Under the pieces are notes generated by a model. The model searched no databases. It was not told the origin of the DNA and saw only the letters and a program-made list of their open reading frames with translations. Positions 11,433-20,808 of a DNA stretch of 64,000 nucleotides are shown piece after piece. The position numbers and the translations under genes are program-made. Numbering within the stretch: the first letter of the stretch is position 1; the number at the start of each line of letters is the position of its first letter. The stretch is from Ktedonobacter sp. SOSP1-85 (GTDB lineage: Bacteria; Chloroflexota; Ktedonobacteria; Ktedonobacterales; Ktedonobacteraceae), in contig NZ_BNJI01000001.1 of NCBI RefSeq assembly GCF_016587415.1, forward strand, positions 2,147,501 through 2,211,500, read 5' to 3'.

Positions 11433-12635
11433 TCAGGCAAGCTTCCAAACTTTCGCATCGCGAAAGAGCGCCTGCGTCTCGTTCTTCTGGGTATACACTG
11501 CTACGCCTATCTGGCCCTGCGTCAGGGTAGCATCCTCGACCGATGCCAGAAGCTGATGATTGGCAAAGAGACGAAGCGTGGAACCGGTAGCCGCAATGGC
11601 AATTTGATTATCGGCACCTGGCTTAAACTGGCTGCTGCTACCAGTATAAAGAGAGCGTGGAGGGACATTGCGCCCGGTGTAGACAAGTAGGGTATAACTG
11701 CCATTGCTATTAAAGATAAAGGCGTAGTATTTGTAGCCGACATCATCGCCACGGAAGGTTAAGCCAGCGATCTCACCCTTCGTTATCCGCATAGTGAGTT
11801 GATAGGTAAAGTTGGTAAACGCGGTCTTGAGCGCTGGACAGGTATAATAGGTATTTGCCTCTGGCTCACGCGCCTGGTAGGCACCAGCGGCAAATGTACA
11901 GTAGCGGTCCTCCTGCCAGCCATGTTTCTGGCTATTATCCTTAAGAGTATCGGTCAGCACCAGGTCCTTACTAAAAGGATAGGCTGACGCCAGGGCAGTG
12001 GCCTGGGCATTGACTGTAGGCGTCACTACCTGACCTTTTGGCGTATTTATCTGGTGGGCAATGTGCATGTAACTATACACGTAGTAGCTCAAGCCACCAA
12101 GCAGTAGTACACCTAGCAACAGCCCCAGCAGCAGCGGTTTCTTCTTTTTCTGACCCCAGGGCGAGGGAGGAACAGCAGAACTGGTCAGGGGCGTTAGAGG
12201 AGGTGGACTGATTGAGGGCTGGCGTGCCTCACTCCGGCTATAAGCAATATTCTGGGGCACATAGAGAGGTTCGGGAGTTGGATTAAATTCAGGAACAGGC
12301 GGAAACGATGGTGCTGGTGAAGGAGCGGCCTGCGGGAATGCCTTCTCTGGTGAGAAGTCCCATGAACCATAATTGCCAGGCAATGGTGAATCAAGGCTGG
12401 TTCCATATCCAGGCTCTACCTGACCACACCACACCATTCCCTGTGGGGGTATACCGGGTGCTCCTGATGGTTCATAGAAACCTGGAATAGTTTCCTCGCG
12501 CTGAACCTGCACACCCTGCTCCTGGAAAAGCTGTTGCTCTATCTCCGATGGACGCAAACGCGCACCAAAGCGCTTTATACGCGCGTGACCATTTGTGGCT
12601 GAATTGGGGCCTGGTGAATTCGGCTCGTAACCCAT
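11433..12635 (-). CDS. Single-pass membrane protein with extracytoplasmic LamG/DUF1080-like domain
   Basis: A 400-residue protein not recognised as a named family. Residues 1-165 are proline-rich and probably disordered and cytoplasmic. A KKKK stop-transfer cluster is followed by one membrane helix (about 167-188). The exported C-terminal half (200-400) has the beta-rich pattern of concanavalin-like domains of the LamG/DUF1080 kind: LTDTLKDNSQ, YQLTMRITKG, GLTFRGDD, YYAFIFNSNGSY and IGVAVYTQ. Such domains bind carbohydrate or act as passive modules; no catalytic residues are evident. It is next to the kinase-WD40 gene on the same strand but separated by a long hairpin, so it is probably transcribed alone. 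Confidence 0.7.
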   Translation of the reverse strand: MGYEPNSPGPNSATNGHARIKRFGARLRPSEIEQQLFQEQGVQVQREETIPGFYEPSGAPGIPPQGMVWCGQVEPGYGTSLDSPLPGNYGSWDFSPEKAFPQAAPSPAPSFPPVPEFNPTPEPLYVPQNIAYSRSEARQPSISPPPLTPLTSSAVPPSPWGQKKKKPLLLGLLLGVLLLGGLSYYVYSYMHIAHQINTPKGQVVTPTVNAQATALASAYPFSKDLVLTDTLKDNSQKHGWQEDRYCTFAAGAYQAREPEANTYYTCPALKTAFTNFTYQLTMRITKGEIAGLTFRGDDVGYKYYAFIFNSNGSYTLLVYTGRNVPPRSLYTGSSSQFKPGADNQIAIAATGSTLRLFANHQLLASVEDATLTQGQIGVAVYTQKNETQALFRDAKVWKLA

Positions 12636-12799
12636 ACCTACTCCATCTCTCTACTAATTACCTGAATACCCCCATTACACTGGCTGACGAGCGGCCGCAT
12701 CACGGAGGAATATACTTGCTGACAGGCATTTTGCTATACGTCACGCGTAGTATAGCACAACGCCTGGGACAGCCTGTAACTAGAGGGACGTTCTTCCCA

Positions 12800-13792
12800 T
12801 CATATCTTTATGCGTTCCCACTTCTCACTAATCGGGATAAAAGGGTCATCAGGCAGAAAGCGCCTGACACGCTCGTTGCCTTCGATATAGAGCTCTTCGT
12901 ACAGCCACAAATTCTGTGCGCGCATCCATCCATAACAATAGATGAGCAAATCAAGCTCATCATGAGAGAGGGGGAGGAGCGCTCGGTAGCCATCGAGAAA
13001 TGCCTGGCATAACTCTTTCGCAAAATCACACACGATATCTAATATACGTGCAATCTCCCATGCTGCTGGTGCGCTATAAGCTTGATCCCAGTCGATGATC
13101 GCGCTGACCTTGTCATGCATAAAAAAGAGATTTGTTTCCTGGTAATCGCCATGAATGACCTGTTGGTGCAATGCGTGAAAGTCAGAAAAGGGATCATCCT
13201 GATGATCTAGAAGCCACGCACGCCGTGCCGCAAGGTGCGCCAGTACAATTTCATCCTGTGGCTGTATCCTCGGTCGCGCACGAATTATCTCTTCCAGCTC
13301 GCCCATATACGCAAAGGTTTTCTGCATATTAAAATGGAAGTTACGCTGTGTCACCTGGACGCAGGGATAGTCACGCAACACAGTGTGTAAGCGCGCTAGA
13401 CACTGTCCCATTGCCCAGAGATTATGGGAAGAAAGTTCCTGACGCGCCACCTGCCTGCCTGGAGCAAAGGGATAGAGAGCATAGTACACACCTTCATGCT
13501 CAATCCAGGTACCACCATTAAGCAGTGGTAACGGAGGAATCGCCGGTAAGCCTTGTTCATGGACATACTGTGACAGAGCATGCTCATATGTTATCGCCAT
13601 GTGTCGATCCTGACCATAGCGATAACGACGCAAGGCATAGCGACCAGAGGTTGTCTCCAGGAGACGCGTCTGGTGAATCGCCCCATACTTGGGCATTTGC
13701 ACATGCAGCAGCGAACCAGATGTAAAGGCAGCCCCCAACCATTCACGCAACAGTTCCGCCAATAGTGGCTTTTCCAGTGAAGAATCTGCCAT
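12800..13792 (-). CDS. Phosphotransferase of the APH / homoserine kinase type II fold
   Basis: A 330-residue kinase-like protein. The catalytic loop reads HGDYQETN (214-221), with IDWD (233-236) as the metal-binding motif, both diagnostic of the aminoglycoside phosphotransferase/choline kinase superfamily. The N-terminal lobe has the short basic strand RYALRRYRY typical of homoserine kinase type II and spore-coat CotS-like members. The phosphate acceptor could be a small metabolite, an amino sugar or an antibiotic and is not predictable. It follows the acetoacetyl-CoA synthetase gene on the same strand after a long hairpin. Confidence 0.8.
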   Translation of the reverse strand: MADSSLEKPLLAELLREWLGAAFTSGSLLHVQMPKYGAIHQTRLLETTSGRYALRRYRYGQDRHMAITYEHALSQYVHEQGLPAIPPLPLLNGGTWIEHEGVYYALYPFAPGRQVARQELSSHNLWAMGQCLARLHTVLRDYPCVQVTQRNFHFNMQKTFAYMGELEEIIRARPRIQPQDEIVLAHLAARRAWLLDHQDDPFSDFHALHQQVIHGDYQETNLFFMHDKVSAIIDWDQAYSAPAAWEIARILDIVCDFAKELCQAFLDGYRALLPLSHDELDLLIYCYGWMRAQNLWLYEELYIEGNERVRRFLPDDPFIPISEKWERIKI

Positions 13793-13835
13793 ACTTGGCT
13801 CCTCAAAAAATACAGAAGACTGATCTCGTGCACCT

Positions 13836-13902
13836 GACGACGCTACTGAAGTACGCGTCTACATATGACATTAATATGTAGACGCGTACTTCAGTAGCGT
13901 CG
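13836..13902. terminator. Long hairpin, 30-bp perfect stem
   Basis: Arms 13836-13865 and 13873-13902 with a 7-nt loop. It lies 18 bp beyond the stop of the minus-strand acetoacetyl-CoA synthetase gene and upstream of the APH-fold gene, so it probably ends the former transcript. Confidence 0.75.
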
Positions 13903-13920
13903 TGCTACTCCTACCAGGAC

Positions 13921-15963
13921 TTAGACAGTTGTATCCTCGCGTCGCGCCACTACTGTCTGGGCGAAGTCTACGAAGTAGGTCAGCGCCTGGGGATTACTCA
14001 GGGCATCCATGCTGGCAGCCTTCTCAACAGGGATACCCATAAAGAGCTTCTTGATCGGCACCTCGAGCTTTTTCCCACTCAGGGTGCGTGGTACCTCGGG
14101 AATCTGCTGAATCTCATCGGGTACATGATGAGGCGATACAGTTGAGCGAAGCTGCGTCTTGATCCTCGCCTTCAGGCTCTCGTCCAGCTCAACACCCTCG
14201 CGCAAGACCACAAAGAGAGGCATGTAATAGCGTCCACCCGGCATTTCCACGCCGATAATCAGGCTATCAAGCACCTCTGGGAGGCTCTCAACCACGCGGT
14301 AGATCTCGCTGCTGCCCATCCTAATACCCTGCCGATTGATCGTGGAGTCGGAACGGCCATAAATAATGGCGCTGCCCGAGGGCGTAATTTTGATCCAGTC
14401 ACCGTGGCGCCAGACGCCGGGATAAAGCGAGAAGTAGCTCTCGCGATACCGCTCATAGTTGGGATCGTTCCAGAAGTAGAGCGGCATGGAGGGCAGCGGA
14501 TTCGTAATCACAAGCTCGCCAACCTCGTCAATTAGCGCATTTCCAGCCTCATCAAAGGCTTCGATCTTTGCGCCGAGCATACGACACTGAAGCTCCCCTT
14601 CATACACGGGAAGCAGGGGCGAGCAACCCACGAAAGCGGAACACACATCCGTGCCACCACTAACTGAGGCCAGCCAGAGGTCGGACTTGACATGCTCATA
14701 AACCCAGCGGAACCCCTCGGGCGTCAGCGGCGAACCCGTTGAACCTACAGTTCGCAGGTGACGCAAATCATAGGTCTGGCCCGGCTCGATACCGCTCTTC
14801 ATGCAGCTCGAAATATAAGCTGCACTCGTGCCAAAGGTCGTCATCTGTGTATCGGCGGCAAACTGCCACAACGTTCCTATGTCCGGATAGGCCGGACTAC
14901 CATCGTAGAGTAGGACTGTTGCCCCTACCAGCAGGCCACCGAGCAGCAGGTTCCACATCATCCAGCCCGTGGTCGAGAACCAGAATAAGCGATCTCCTGG
15001 TTTGATATCCTTATCCAGCGTCAGGCACTTCAGGTGTTCCAGGAGAATACCACCATGGCCATGAACAATGGGCTTGGGCAAGCCCGTCGTTCCCGAAGAG
15101 TAGAGAATCCACAGCGGATGATCAAAGGGGACTTGCTCAAATTGTAGGGGAGCTGGCTTCGCAGCAAGCTCCTGCCAGGAGAGTGTATTCGACAACGCCG
15201 CAGGCCGGGTTCCCTGCTCGCCAAAGAGGTAGGAGTAGAGCACAGTATGCTCTACGCTCGGTAGCGACTCCTGCAGTTCCGCAATAATAGGGCGGCGATC
15301 AAAACGCTTGCCACCATATTGATACCCATCAATGGCAAATAAAACCTTTGGCTCAATCTGCTTAAAGCGGTCGATGACACTATTGGTGCCAAAATCGGGC
15401 GAGCAGCTTGACCAGGTTGCGCCTATGCTGGCACATGCCAGAAAGGTCATCGCTGTTTCGGGGATATTAGGCATATAGCCTACGACGCGGTCGCCAGGTT
15501 TTACGCCTAGATCCCTCAATGCCTGGGCGATGGCGCCAACCTTTTGCGCCAGTTCCGCCCATGAGACACTAACGAGTTCGTGCCGTTCAGAGCGAAAAAG
15601 GAGGGCTGGGCGTGCCTCGGTGGCGTTGCGGAAGGCATGTTCCGCGTAATTGAGGCGCGCACCGGGAAACCATTGCGCTCCTGGCATCACACGTTGGCGC
15701 AAGACAGTTGTATAGGGGGTCGATGCCTGAATTGAAAAATATTCCCAGAGAGAGCCCCAGAAGGCTTCAATCTCATTCGCGGACCATTCCCAGAGCGCTT
15801 CGCGCGTCTGAAAATGCAGCCCCTTCTTTTCCTGTAACCGGCGCATATAGTGGGTGACGTTGGCCTGTTGCTTCACTGCTTCCGAGGGTTCCCAGAGAGG
15901 TTGGCTTTCAAATACTCTTTCCATACAGTCGCTCACTGCCTTTCCCTTGCTCGCTTGCATCAT
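13921..15963 (-). CDS. aacS: Acetoacetyl-CoA synthetase (acetoacetate-CoA ligase)
   Basis: An ANL-superfamily enzyme that activates acetoacetate with ATP and CoA, feeding ketone bodies or PHB breakdown products into acetyl-CoA and lipid metabolism. The adenylate-forming motif is YSSGTTGLPKP (about residue 289), and YGRSDSTINRQGIRMG carries the hinge and ATP-contact residues. The conserved start region PLWEPS and the WFPGARLNYAE block are typical of AACS rather than acetyl-CoA synthetase. The C-terminal lysine lies in TLSGKKLEVP. The start is uncertain: ATG at 15963 or 15960, GTG at 15981, or ATG at 15924; none has a strong ribosome-binding site. The length fits the family. Confidence 0.9.
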   Translation of the reverse strand: MMQASKGKAVSDCMERVFESQPLWEPSEAVKQQANVTHYMRRLQEKKGLHFQTREALWEWSANEIEAFWGSLWEYFSIQASTPYTTVLRQRVMPGAQWFPGARLNYAEHAFRNATEARPALLFRSERHELVSVSWAELAQKVGAIAQALRDLGVKPGDRVVGYMPNIPETAMTFLACASIGATWSSCSPDFGTNSVIDRFKQIEPKVLFAIDGYQYGGKRFDRRPIIAELQESLPSVEHTVLYSYLFGEQGTRPAALSNTLSWQELAAKPAPLQFEQVPFDHPLWILYSSGTTGLPKPIVHGHGGILLEHLKCLTLDKDIKPGDRLFWFSTTGWMMWNLLLGGLLVGATVLLYDGSPAYPDIGTLWQFAADTQMTTFGTSAAYISSCMKSGIEPGQTYDLRHLRTVGSTGSPLTPEGFRWVYEHVKSDLWLASVSGGTDVCSAFVGCSPLLPVYEGELQCRMLGAKIEAFDEAGNALIDEVGELVITNPLPSMPLYFWNDPNYERYRESYFSLYPGVWRHGDWIKITPSGSAIIYGRSDSTINRQGIRMGSSEIYRVVESLPEVLDSLIIGVEMPGGRYYMPLFVVLREGVELDESLKARIKTQLRSTVSPHHVPDEIQQIPEVPRTLSGKKLEVPIKKLFMGIPVEKAASMDALSNPQALTYFVDFAQTVVARREDTTV

Positions 15964-16043
15964 TGTCAAGCTATGAGCCACGATGTCTTAATCTCAACGT
16001 CATTATAACACGCTCCCTGTTGCCACGCCTGCGGCGCTCAGGG

Positions 16044-16101
16044 AGGAAGGTGTATGGTGAGGGGCTGGCAAAAGCCAGCCCCTCACCATACACCTTCCTC
16101 G
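16044..16101. terminator. Long hairpin, 27-bp perfect stem, with both flank motifs
   Basis: Arms 16044-16070 and 16075-16101 with an AAAA loop, 17 bp beyond the stop of the minus-strand SRPBCC gene. ACGCCTGCGGCGCTCAGG stands at 16026-16043 and GAGCCTGCGAGTC just after the right arm (16108-16120, overlapping the SRPBCC stop), the best example of the composite repeat. Confidence 0.78.
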
Positions 16102-16118
16102 GAGGCGAGCCTGCGAGT

Positions 16119-16547
16119 CTATGCTTTCTCCAGGTTCTTTTTGAGCTTGTGAACCTGGGCATTAATCTGCTTATCGAGCATAGTGGAGACCAGGCCACGC
16201 GCGAATTTCAGCATTCCTCCCGGTTCGCCCTCGCCCATCATGGTAACCCGCGTACCGCTCTCGATTGGTTCGAAGATGATCGTCGTCTCTAGATTCACGG
16301 GTCCAGTCAGGCTTTTAAAGCCAAACAGCCTGGGCACCTCGTAGTGCGTTACCTCTGTGGTAAACTCCATACGCTGATTTAGGAACTCACCTGCCTGGAG
16401 AAAGCGGGCACCGACGCCCATGGGAACATCATTGACCGGGCGAATTTCGCGTGCAGGTGTCCATTCCGTGACCTTGCACATATCCGTCACGTAGGCAAAT
16501 ACCTCCTCGACCGGACGGTTGATCAGAACGGTCTTCACTACTCGCAC
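16119..16547 (-). CDS. SRPBCC (START-like) family protein
   Basis: A 142-residue protein of the polyketide cyclase/START-like superfamily, whose members enclose a hydrophobic ligand in a beta-grip cavity. The N-terminal VLINRPVEEVFAYVTD is the signature of the group, and the strands GTRVTMMGEGEPGG and the long C-terminal helix (about 112-142) complete the fold. No catalytic role can be inferred. It is divergent from the aquaporin gene, sharing a 250-bp upstream region. A second, longer SRPBCC protein of this window (35.1 kb) differs by having a C-terminal membrane anchor. Confidence 0.8.
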   Translation of the reverse strand: MRVVKTVLINRPVEEVFAYVTDMCKVTEWTPAREIRPVNDVPMGVGARFLQAGEFLNQRMEFTTEVTHYEVPRLFGFKSLTGPVNLETTIIFEPIESGTRVTMMGEGEPGGMLKFARGLVSTMLDKQINAQVHKLKKNLEKA

Positions 16548-16797
16548 AGCGTCTCCTCCTGCTTCTCTTGCGCTATCCAGTTTTGCTTGTCACGTGCCAG
16601 GGTCCTGCACAAAATTATACTCCCCATATACACATGCCCACATACCCACATGCCTCATATTCTCCAGTTATGCTCCCCGTTCCGCGCCAATCCGCCCGTT
16701 TCTTATTGCAACCAGAGACACATCCCCAGGGATATGTATGCACCGCGACCTCTTTCCGCGTACTAATACTATACAGAATCCAAAAGAGGTATTTTCT

Positions 16798-17592
16798 ATG
16801 AAACGAGATATATTTAGACGCAGTTGCGCGGAATTCCTGGGTACCTTCGCCCTGGTCTTCTTTGGTTGTGGAGTACGCGCCATAGTTGGCGATACCGAGA
16901 ATATCGCAGGCATCTTTGTGGTCCATCTGACCTTCGGTCTGACGGTCGCCGCCATGATTTACCTCTTTAGCTATCTCTCAGCCGCCGTCTTCAATCCCGC
17001 AATTACGCTGGGCTCTGCCATTACTCGTCGCCTTCCCTGGCGCCTGGTCCTGCCCTATTGGCTGGCCCAGTTTGCGGGAGCATGCAGCGCCAGCCTCGTC
17101 CATATGCTACTCTTTCCCGAAAAAGCCGAGCTAGTCCATTATGGCGCGAACACGCTGAAAACCAGCCTACCAGCCGCAATCATCCTGGAAGCGCTTCTGA
17201 CCTTTGTATTGATGATGGTTAGTATGGGAAGCGCGACAGATAAACGCTTTGTACGCGCCGATAGCGGACTCACAGTTGGATTCACAATTATCGTCTGCGG
17301 CATCCTCGGCAACACTCTGACTGGCGGCAGTATGAATCCCGCACGCAGCCTGGGGCCTGCACTCTTTGCGGGGGGGGTTATCTTGACCAATTCCTGGGTC
17401 TATATTGTGGGTCCCTGCTTGGGCGCATTGCTGGGAGCACTGGTGTATGAGCTCCTGCGCGGCAATCAAGAGAATGCCAAGCCGGTCCTCGAAGACTATC
17501 CCGTCGCGCCCCGCATCCCCATCCAACACATCTTCACCAGGAAGTTCCAGCAACCTTCACAGCCAGAGCAAGATCAAAAGGCAGCGAGCTAA
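16798..17592 (+). CDS. MIP-family aquaporin / glycerol facilitator
   Basis: A 264-residue channel protein with six membrane helices and the two pore half-helices. The first NPA box is NPAIT and the second NPARS, each in a conserved context (SAAVFNPAIT, GGSMNPARSLGPALF). The second box in the GSMNPARS form favours water channels over glycerol facilitators, which usually have an Asp after NPAR. The ATG at 16798 is preceded by AAGAGGT at 8-bp spacing; the longer ORF beginning at 16519 overlaps the divergent gene and is rejected. The C-terminal 45 residues form a polar cytoplasmic tail. Confidence 0.9.
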   Translation: MKRDIFRRSCAEFLGTFALVFFGCGVRAIVGDTENIAGIFVVHLTFGLTVAAMIYLFSYLSAAVFNPAITLGSAITRRLPWRLVLPYWLAQFAGACSASLVHMLLFPEKAELVHYGANTLKTSLPAAIILEALLTFVLMMVSMGSATDKRFVRADSGLTVGFTIIVCGILGNTLTGGSMNPARSLGPALFAGGVILTNSWVYIVGPCLGALLGALVYELLRGNQENAKPVLEDYPVAPRIPIQHIFTRKFQQPSQPEQDQKAAS

Positions 17593-17725
17593 CACATATA
17601 CACATTCTGGGCTTGACTCCTCGCGCCTGCGTGTGCCTCTGATAGAACTGAGCTATTTCATGGTATACTTGGCTATATCAAAGTCCTCTAATGCGGTCAA
17701 ACGTAGCCGTGTGGCGTAGGCGAAA

Positions 17726-17745
17726 GTACCAGGGCTCCCTGGTAC
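17726..17745. terminator. Short inverted repeat downstream of aquaporin gene
   Basis: GTACCAGGG and CCCTGGTAC flank a CT loop, without a T-run. A second small hairpin (ACCCA-TAAG-TGGGT) lies at about 17767-17780, just before the next gene. Function unclear; a weak terminator or leader structure. A degenerate CTCGCGCCTGCG copy lies at 17620-17631. Confidence 0.35.
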
Positions 17746-17799
17746 ACAGGTCCCTTCCAGCTTGCAACCCATAAGTGGGTATGCTTTAATGCCCTGAGT

Positions 17800-18699
17800 A
17801 TGTCAGAGAGATTTTCGCGGGAAAGCCCACAAAAACGCATCTATACTGTGTTCGCATCGCTTCTCGCCCAGGAAGATGCCGCCATAGACCTGGTGGGAGC
17901 GGCCCTTCTCATTGCGAAGCTGGCGTATCCAGAAGTAGATATTGCATGTTATCAATCACAACTCGACGCCCTCGCGCGGCGAGTCCGGGGAATCCTTGGC
18001 CTTTCTCCAATCCCCCCTTTGGATGCCATGCTCACCTCACCCGAACGTGAGCCACATGAGTTTCTCCAGGCTCTCAACCAGGTCATCTTTGCAGAGGAGG
18101 GCTTCTGCGGCAACTCCGGCGACTATAATAATCCCGACAATAACTATCTCAATAAAGTCCTGGATAACCGCGCCGGCATCCCCATTACGCTCTCACTTGT
18201 CTATATTGAAGTCGCGCGCCGCGCTGGTCTCTTCATCGAAGGCATTGGCCTGCCCTATCACTTTATCGCACGCTGCCAGTATGGCGAAGAAACCTATTAC
18301 ATCGATGCCTTCCACCAGGGCCGCCTGCTTAGCGAGCAGGAGTGTATAGAGCTGGTGCGCCGGATCGCCCATCGCCCACTCAAGTTACATCATCACTGGT
18401 TTGAGCCTGTCCCGCGTAAGCAGATGCTGGGACGCATGCTCAATAACCTCAAACGCATCTACCTGGAGCGCGATGCCTACGAGCCAGCCCTGGCTATCTA
18501 TGAGCTCATGGTCTTGCTCCATCCTCAATCCGCCGTTCATCGCCGCGAGCGCGGCCTGCTTCACCTGCAACTTAAGCACTATGGCCGCGCACTGCATGAC
18601 CTGATGGCCTATCGCGAACTGGCCCCGGAGGCCAAAGACCGTTACGAGGTCCTCAACTATATCAAGATGATCCGCCAGGCCATCGCGATGATGAACTAG
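17800..18699 (+). CDS. SirB1-like transglutaminase-fold protein with TPR region
   Basis: A 299-residue cytoplasmic protein. The central block (about 100-160: NNPDNNYLNKVL, GIPITLSLVYIEVARR, GIGLPYHFIARC) is the signature of the SirB1/transglutaminase-like family. The expected catalytic cysteine site is occupied by ITLS, so it is probably non-enzymatic. The C-terminal third (from RKQMLGRMLNNLK) is made of tetratricopeptide-like helices. The family's role is not settled. The gene ends tail-to-tail with the MutS-like gene: the tetranucleotide CTAG at 18696-18699 supplies the stop codons of both strands. Confidence 0.85.
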   Translation: MSERFSRESPQKRIYTVFASLLAQEDAAIDLVGAALLIAKLAYPEVDIACYQSQLDALARRVRGILGLSPIPPLDAMLTSPEREPHEFLQALNQVIFAEEGFCGNSGDYNNPDNNYLNKVLDNRAGIPITLSLVYIEVARRAGLFIEGIGLPYHFIARCQYGEETYYIDAFHQGRLLSEQECIELVRRIAHRPLKLHHHWFEPVPRKQMLGRMLNNLKRIYLERDAYEPALAIYELMVLLHPQSAVHRRERGLLHLQLKHYGRALHDLMAYRELAPEAKDRYEVLNYIKMIRQAIAMMN

Positions 18700-20558
18700 C
18701 GCACATCGACCTCCTCCACGGGAAGCCCCTCCATCTGCATAATCTTGAGCGCGTTGGTCGTAGGACAGGGGCCGGTGCGTAGCTTATAATCAAAGACCAT
18801 CTGTCCCTCGACCACCTCCTCGCGGAAGTGATAGTTCTTCAGGTCGTGAACCGCCTCCTCCAGGTGGACTAGTTCCAGGTCATGGGTAGAGATCGCACCC
18901 AGGCAGTCATGACCCACAATGGCACGTACAAAAGCCCGGCTACCGCTGAGACGCTCCCGGTTATTGGTGCCCTTAAAGATCTCGTCGATCAAGAAGAAGA
19001 GAGGATAGGGAGAAGACTGCTCCAACGCATCTAGCAACTGACGCAGGCGCCTGACTTCAGCATAGAAGTAGGAGTAGCCATCCGTCACCGAGTCGTTGAC
19101 GCGGATGCAGGTAAAGAGACGAAACAGGCGCGTTGTCAGCGCGCTGGCACAGACAGGTCCCCCCGCATAAGCCAGGCAGAGATTGACGCCCAATGTACGC
19201 AAAAAGGTGCTCTTGCCCGCCATATTGGAGCCTGTCAGAATATCCACTTCGCCCAGCCTATGAAAAGCGAAATCATTGGTTACACGAACACGATCCTGGA
19301 TAAGCGGATGCCCAAGGGAATGCGCGCTAAAGAGCGGTGCCTTCTCCTGTGTGAGCTGATCATTCGCCAACACTTCGGGCAGGATATACTCTGGATTGAG
19401 GTAGGCAAAGGTCGCGAGCGCGTTTAAAGCCTCCAGCTCAAACCAGGTATCCAGCCAGCCAGGAAGAAACTTGACGATCTGCTCTTTGTACTGGCCCAGG
19501 CGATAGGCGCAGTATGCATCCCAGGGTAGAAAGAGGTTCACCAGCAGCCAGAGCAGCCCATTGGCCTTCAAACCTGCCGCAGAGGAGATGCGACCAATGC
19601 CGCGTAGCACGCGTGAGGGTCGATTCTCGCCCTGCTGCTGAAAGGCTGCGCATAAACGCGCCAGGTGCTGGTTGCGCCCATAGGAGTAGCTCTCCAGGAA
19701 GCCAAAGACCGATCCTAGCGCACCAAAGTTGTCACTCATGTAGCCTGCATCTTCGAAGATATTGCCCCGTATCTTCTGCGTGAGCGCGAGGAAAAAGATT
19801 CCACCAAAGAAGGTCAGCACCCAGAGATTGGGCGTATGGGTGACCACGCTCGCCACCAGGTCTATGAGCGTAAAGACATTCAAGGCGAGCGAAGCCCATA
19901 GCAGAGGGCGCACGCCTTTAGAGGGTGGATTACGCTTTAGCCAGTCGACAAGCTCCTGCCCCTGCACCTGGCCGGTCTTGCCTTTTGTCGCGATCAGCGA
20001 GAAGAGCACCAGCTTATCGCGGAAACGGCTCAACGGACGCAGTTCATCAACCAGTTCCTGGCGTGTCCGTATACGCTCCAGATCCGGCTCCGTTGCCAGG
20101 AGCCACGAGCGCAAGCGCTCGCTTCCCTCACGAGAGAAGGACATGTCCAGCAGGCGATGCAGCGAGTATTTCCCTGTCACATCCAGGTCAAACTCAAAGG
20201 GATGATCCTCCTGCCCGCTTGCGGAGGCGGGAGCCGGTATGTGCTCCCAATCCAACCTGGCGCGCGCCAGATGCGTCGATTTGATCAAGAGCCAGGCCTT
20301 GTGGCGTGCCAGGCTTCTATCGACCTGGCTATGGTAATACGCGGCAACACCAAAGGCCAGCAGGCTGAGCACTCCCAGGGTAATCCCCAGCCACCAGAGA
20401 AAAAAGCCCACCGCCAGGCTAACAGCCAGACCTCCAAAGAAAATAAACAGCCGTATCCACGAGTAGCGATTGCTACGCACATCTAATTGTTCTATATGAC
20501 GCTGTACCCTCTGAAGCTGCCGCTCCAATAGGTGTACGCGCTCCTCTTTCTTCTCCAC
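18696..20558 (-). CDS. Membrane-associated MutS-like ATPase
   Basis: A MutS-superfamily protein of about 620 residues that lacks the N-terminal mismatch-recognition and connector domains. It starts with a coiled coil, then two close membrane helices (WIRLFIFFGG... and WLGITLGVLSLLAF), a MutS lever/clamp-like region with two more hydrophobic stretches, and a C-terminal ATPase. Walker A is GSNMAGKSTFL and Walker B is LFFLIDEIFKGTN, followed by the dimer-interface STHDLEL motif. Related proteins are annotated as DNA mismatch repair MutS but their role is unknown; a membrane location argues against ordinary mismatch repair. A GTG at 20558 has AAGGA upstream, better than the TTG at 20588. Confidence 0.85.
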   Translation of the reverse strand: MEKKEERVHLLERQLQRVQRHIEQLDVRSNRYSWIRLFIFFGGLAVSLAVGFFLWWLGITLGVLSLLAFGVAAYYHSQVDRSLARHKAWLLIKSTHLARARLDWEHIPAPASASGQEDHPFEFDLDVTGKYSLHRLLDMSFSREGSERLRSWLLATEPDLERIRTRQELVDELRPLSRFRDKLVLFSLIATKGKTGQVQGQELVDWLKRNPPSKGVRPLLWASLALNVFTLIDLVASVVTHTPNLWVLTFFGGIFFLALTQKIRGNIFEDAGYMSDNFGALGSVFGFLESYSYGRNQHLARLCAAFQQQGENRPSRVLRGIGRISSAAGLKANGLLWLLVNLFLPWDAYCAYRLGQYKEQIVKFLPGWLDTWFELEALNALATFAYLNPEYILPEVLANDQLTQEKAPLFSAHSLGHPLIQDRVRVTNDFAFHRLGEVDILTGSNMAGKSTFLRTLGVNLCLAYAGGPVCASALTTRLFRLFTCIRVNDSVTDGYSYFYAEVRRLRQLLDALEQSSPYPLFFLIDEIFKGTNNRERLSGSRAFVRAIVGHDCLGAISTHDLELVHLEEAVHDLKNYHFREEVVEGQMVFDYKLRTGPCPTTNALKIMQMEGLPVEEVDVR

Positions 20559-20745
20559 GCGTTCGATCCTTAGAAAATGAGTACACAAACGTACGCTTTA
20601 TAGCGCAGTCTAGCACTCCTGCACCTCGGGCACAAGCCGTCAGGCACAGCTCATACGTTAAACGCTATACCACTTGTACTGTCGCCTTCGTATATGATAA
20701 GAATAGAGTGCAACAGTATAGTGATCCATAAAAAACGCCGTTGGT

Positions 20746-20776
20746 AACGATGTGCCCCCATAGTGGGGGGATCGTT
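20746..20776. promoter_or_regulatory. Interrupted inverted repeat just upstream of the esterase gene
   Basis: AACGAT...CCCCCA-TAG-TGGGGG...ATCGTT forms nested arms 17 bp before the upstream ATG of the esterase gene. It could be an operator or a 5'-leader hairpin; nothing identifies a binding protein. Confidence 0.35.
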
Positions 20777-20808
20777 CCAACATCAGCCTCTCTATGGAGA
20801 ACCAATTC

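Noticed and set aside
16519..16797. Upstream extension of the aquaporin reading frame
   Set aside because: It overlaps the start of the divergent SRPBCC gene, has no hydrophobic or conserved content, and the ATG at 16798 has a good ribosome-binding site and matches the family N-terminus.
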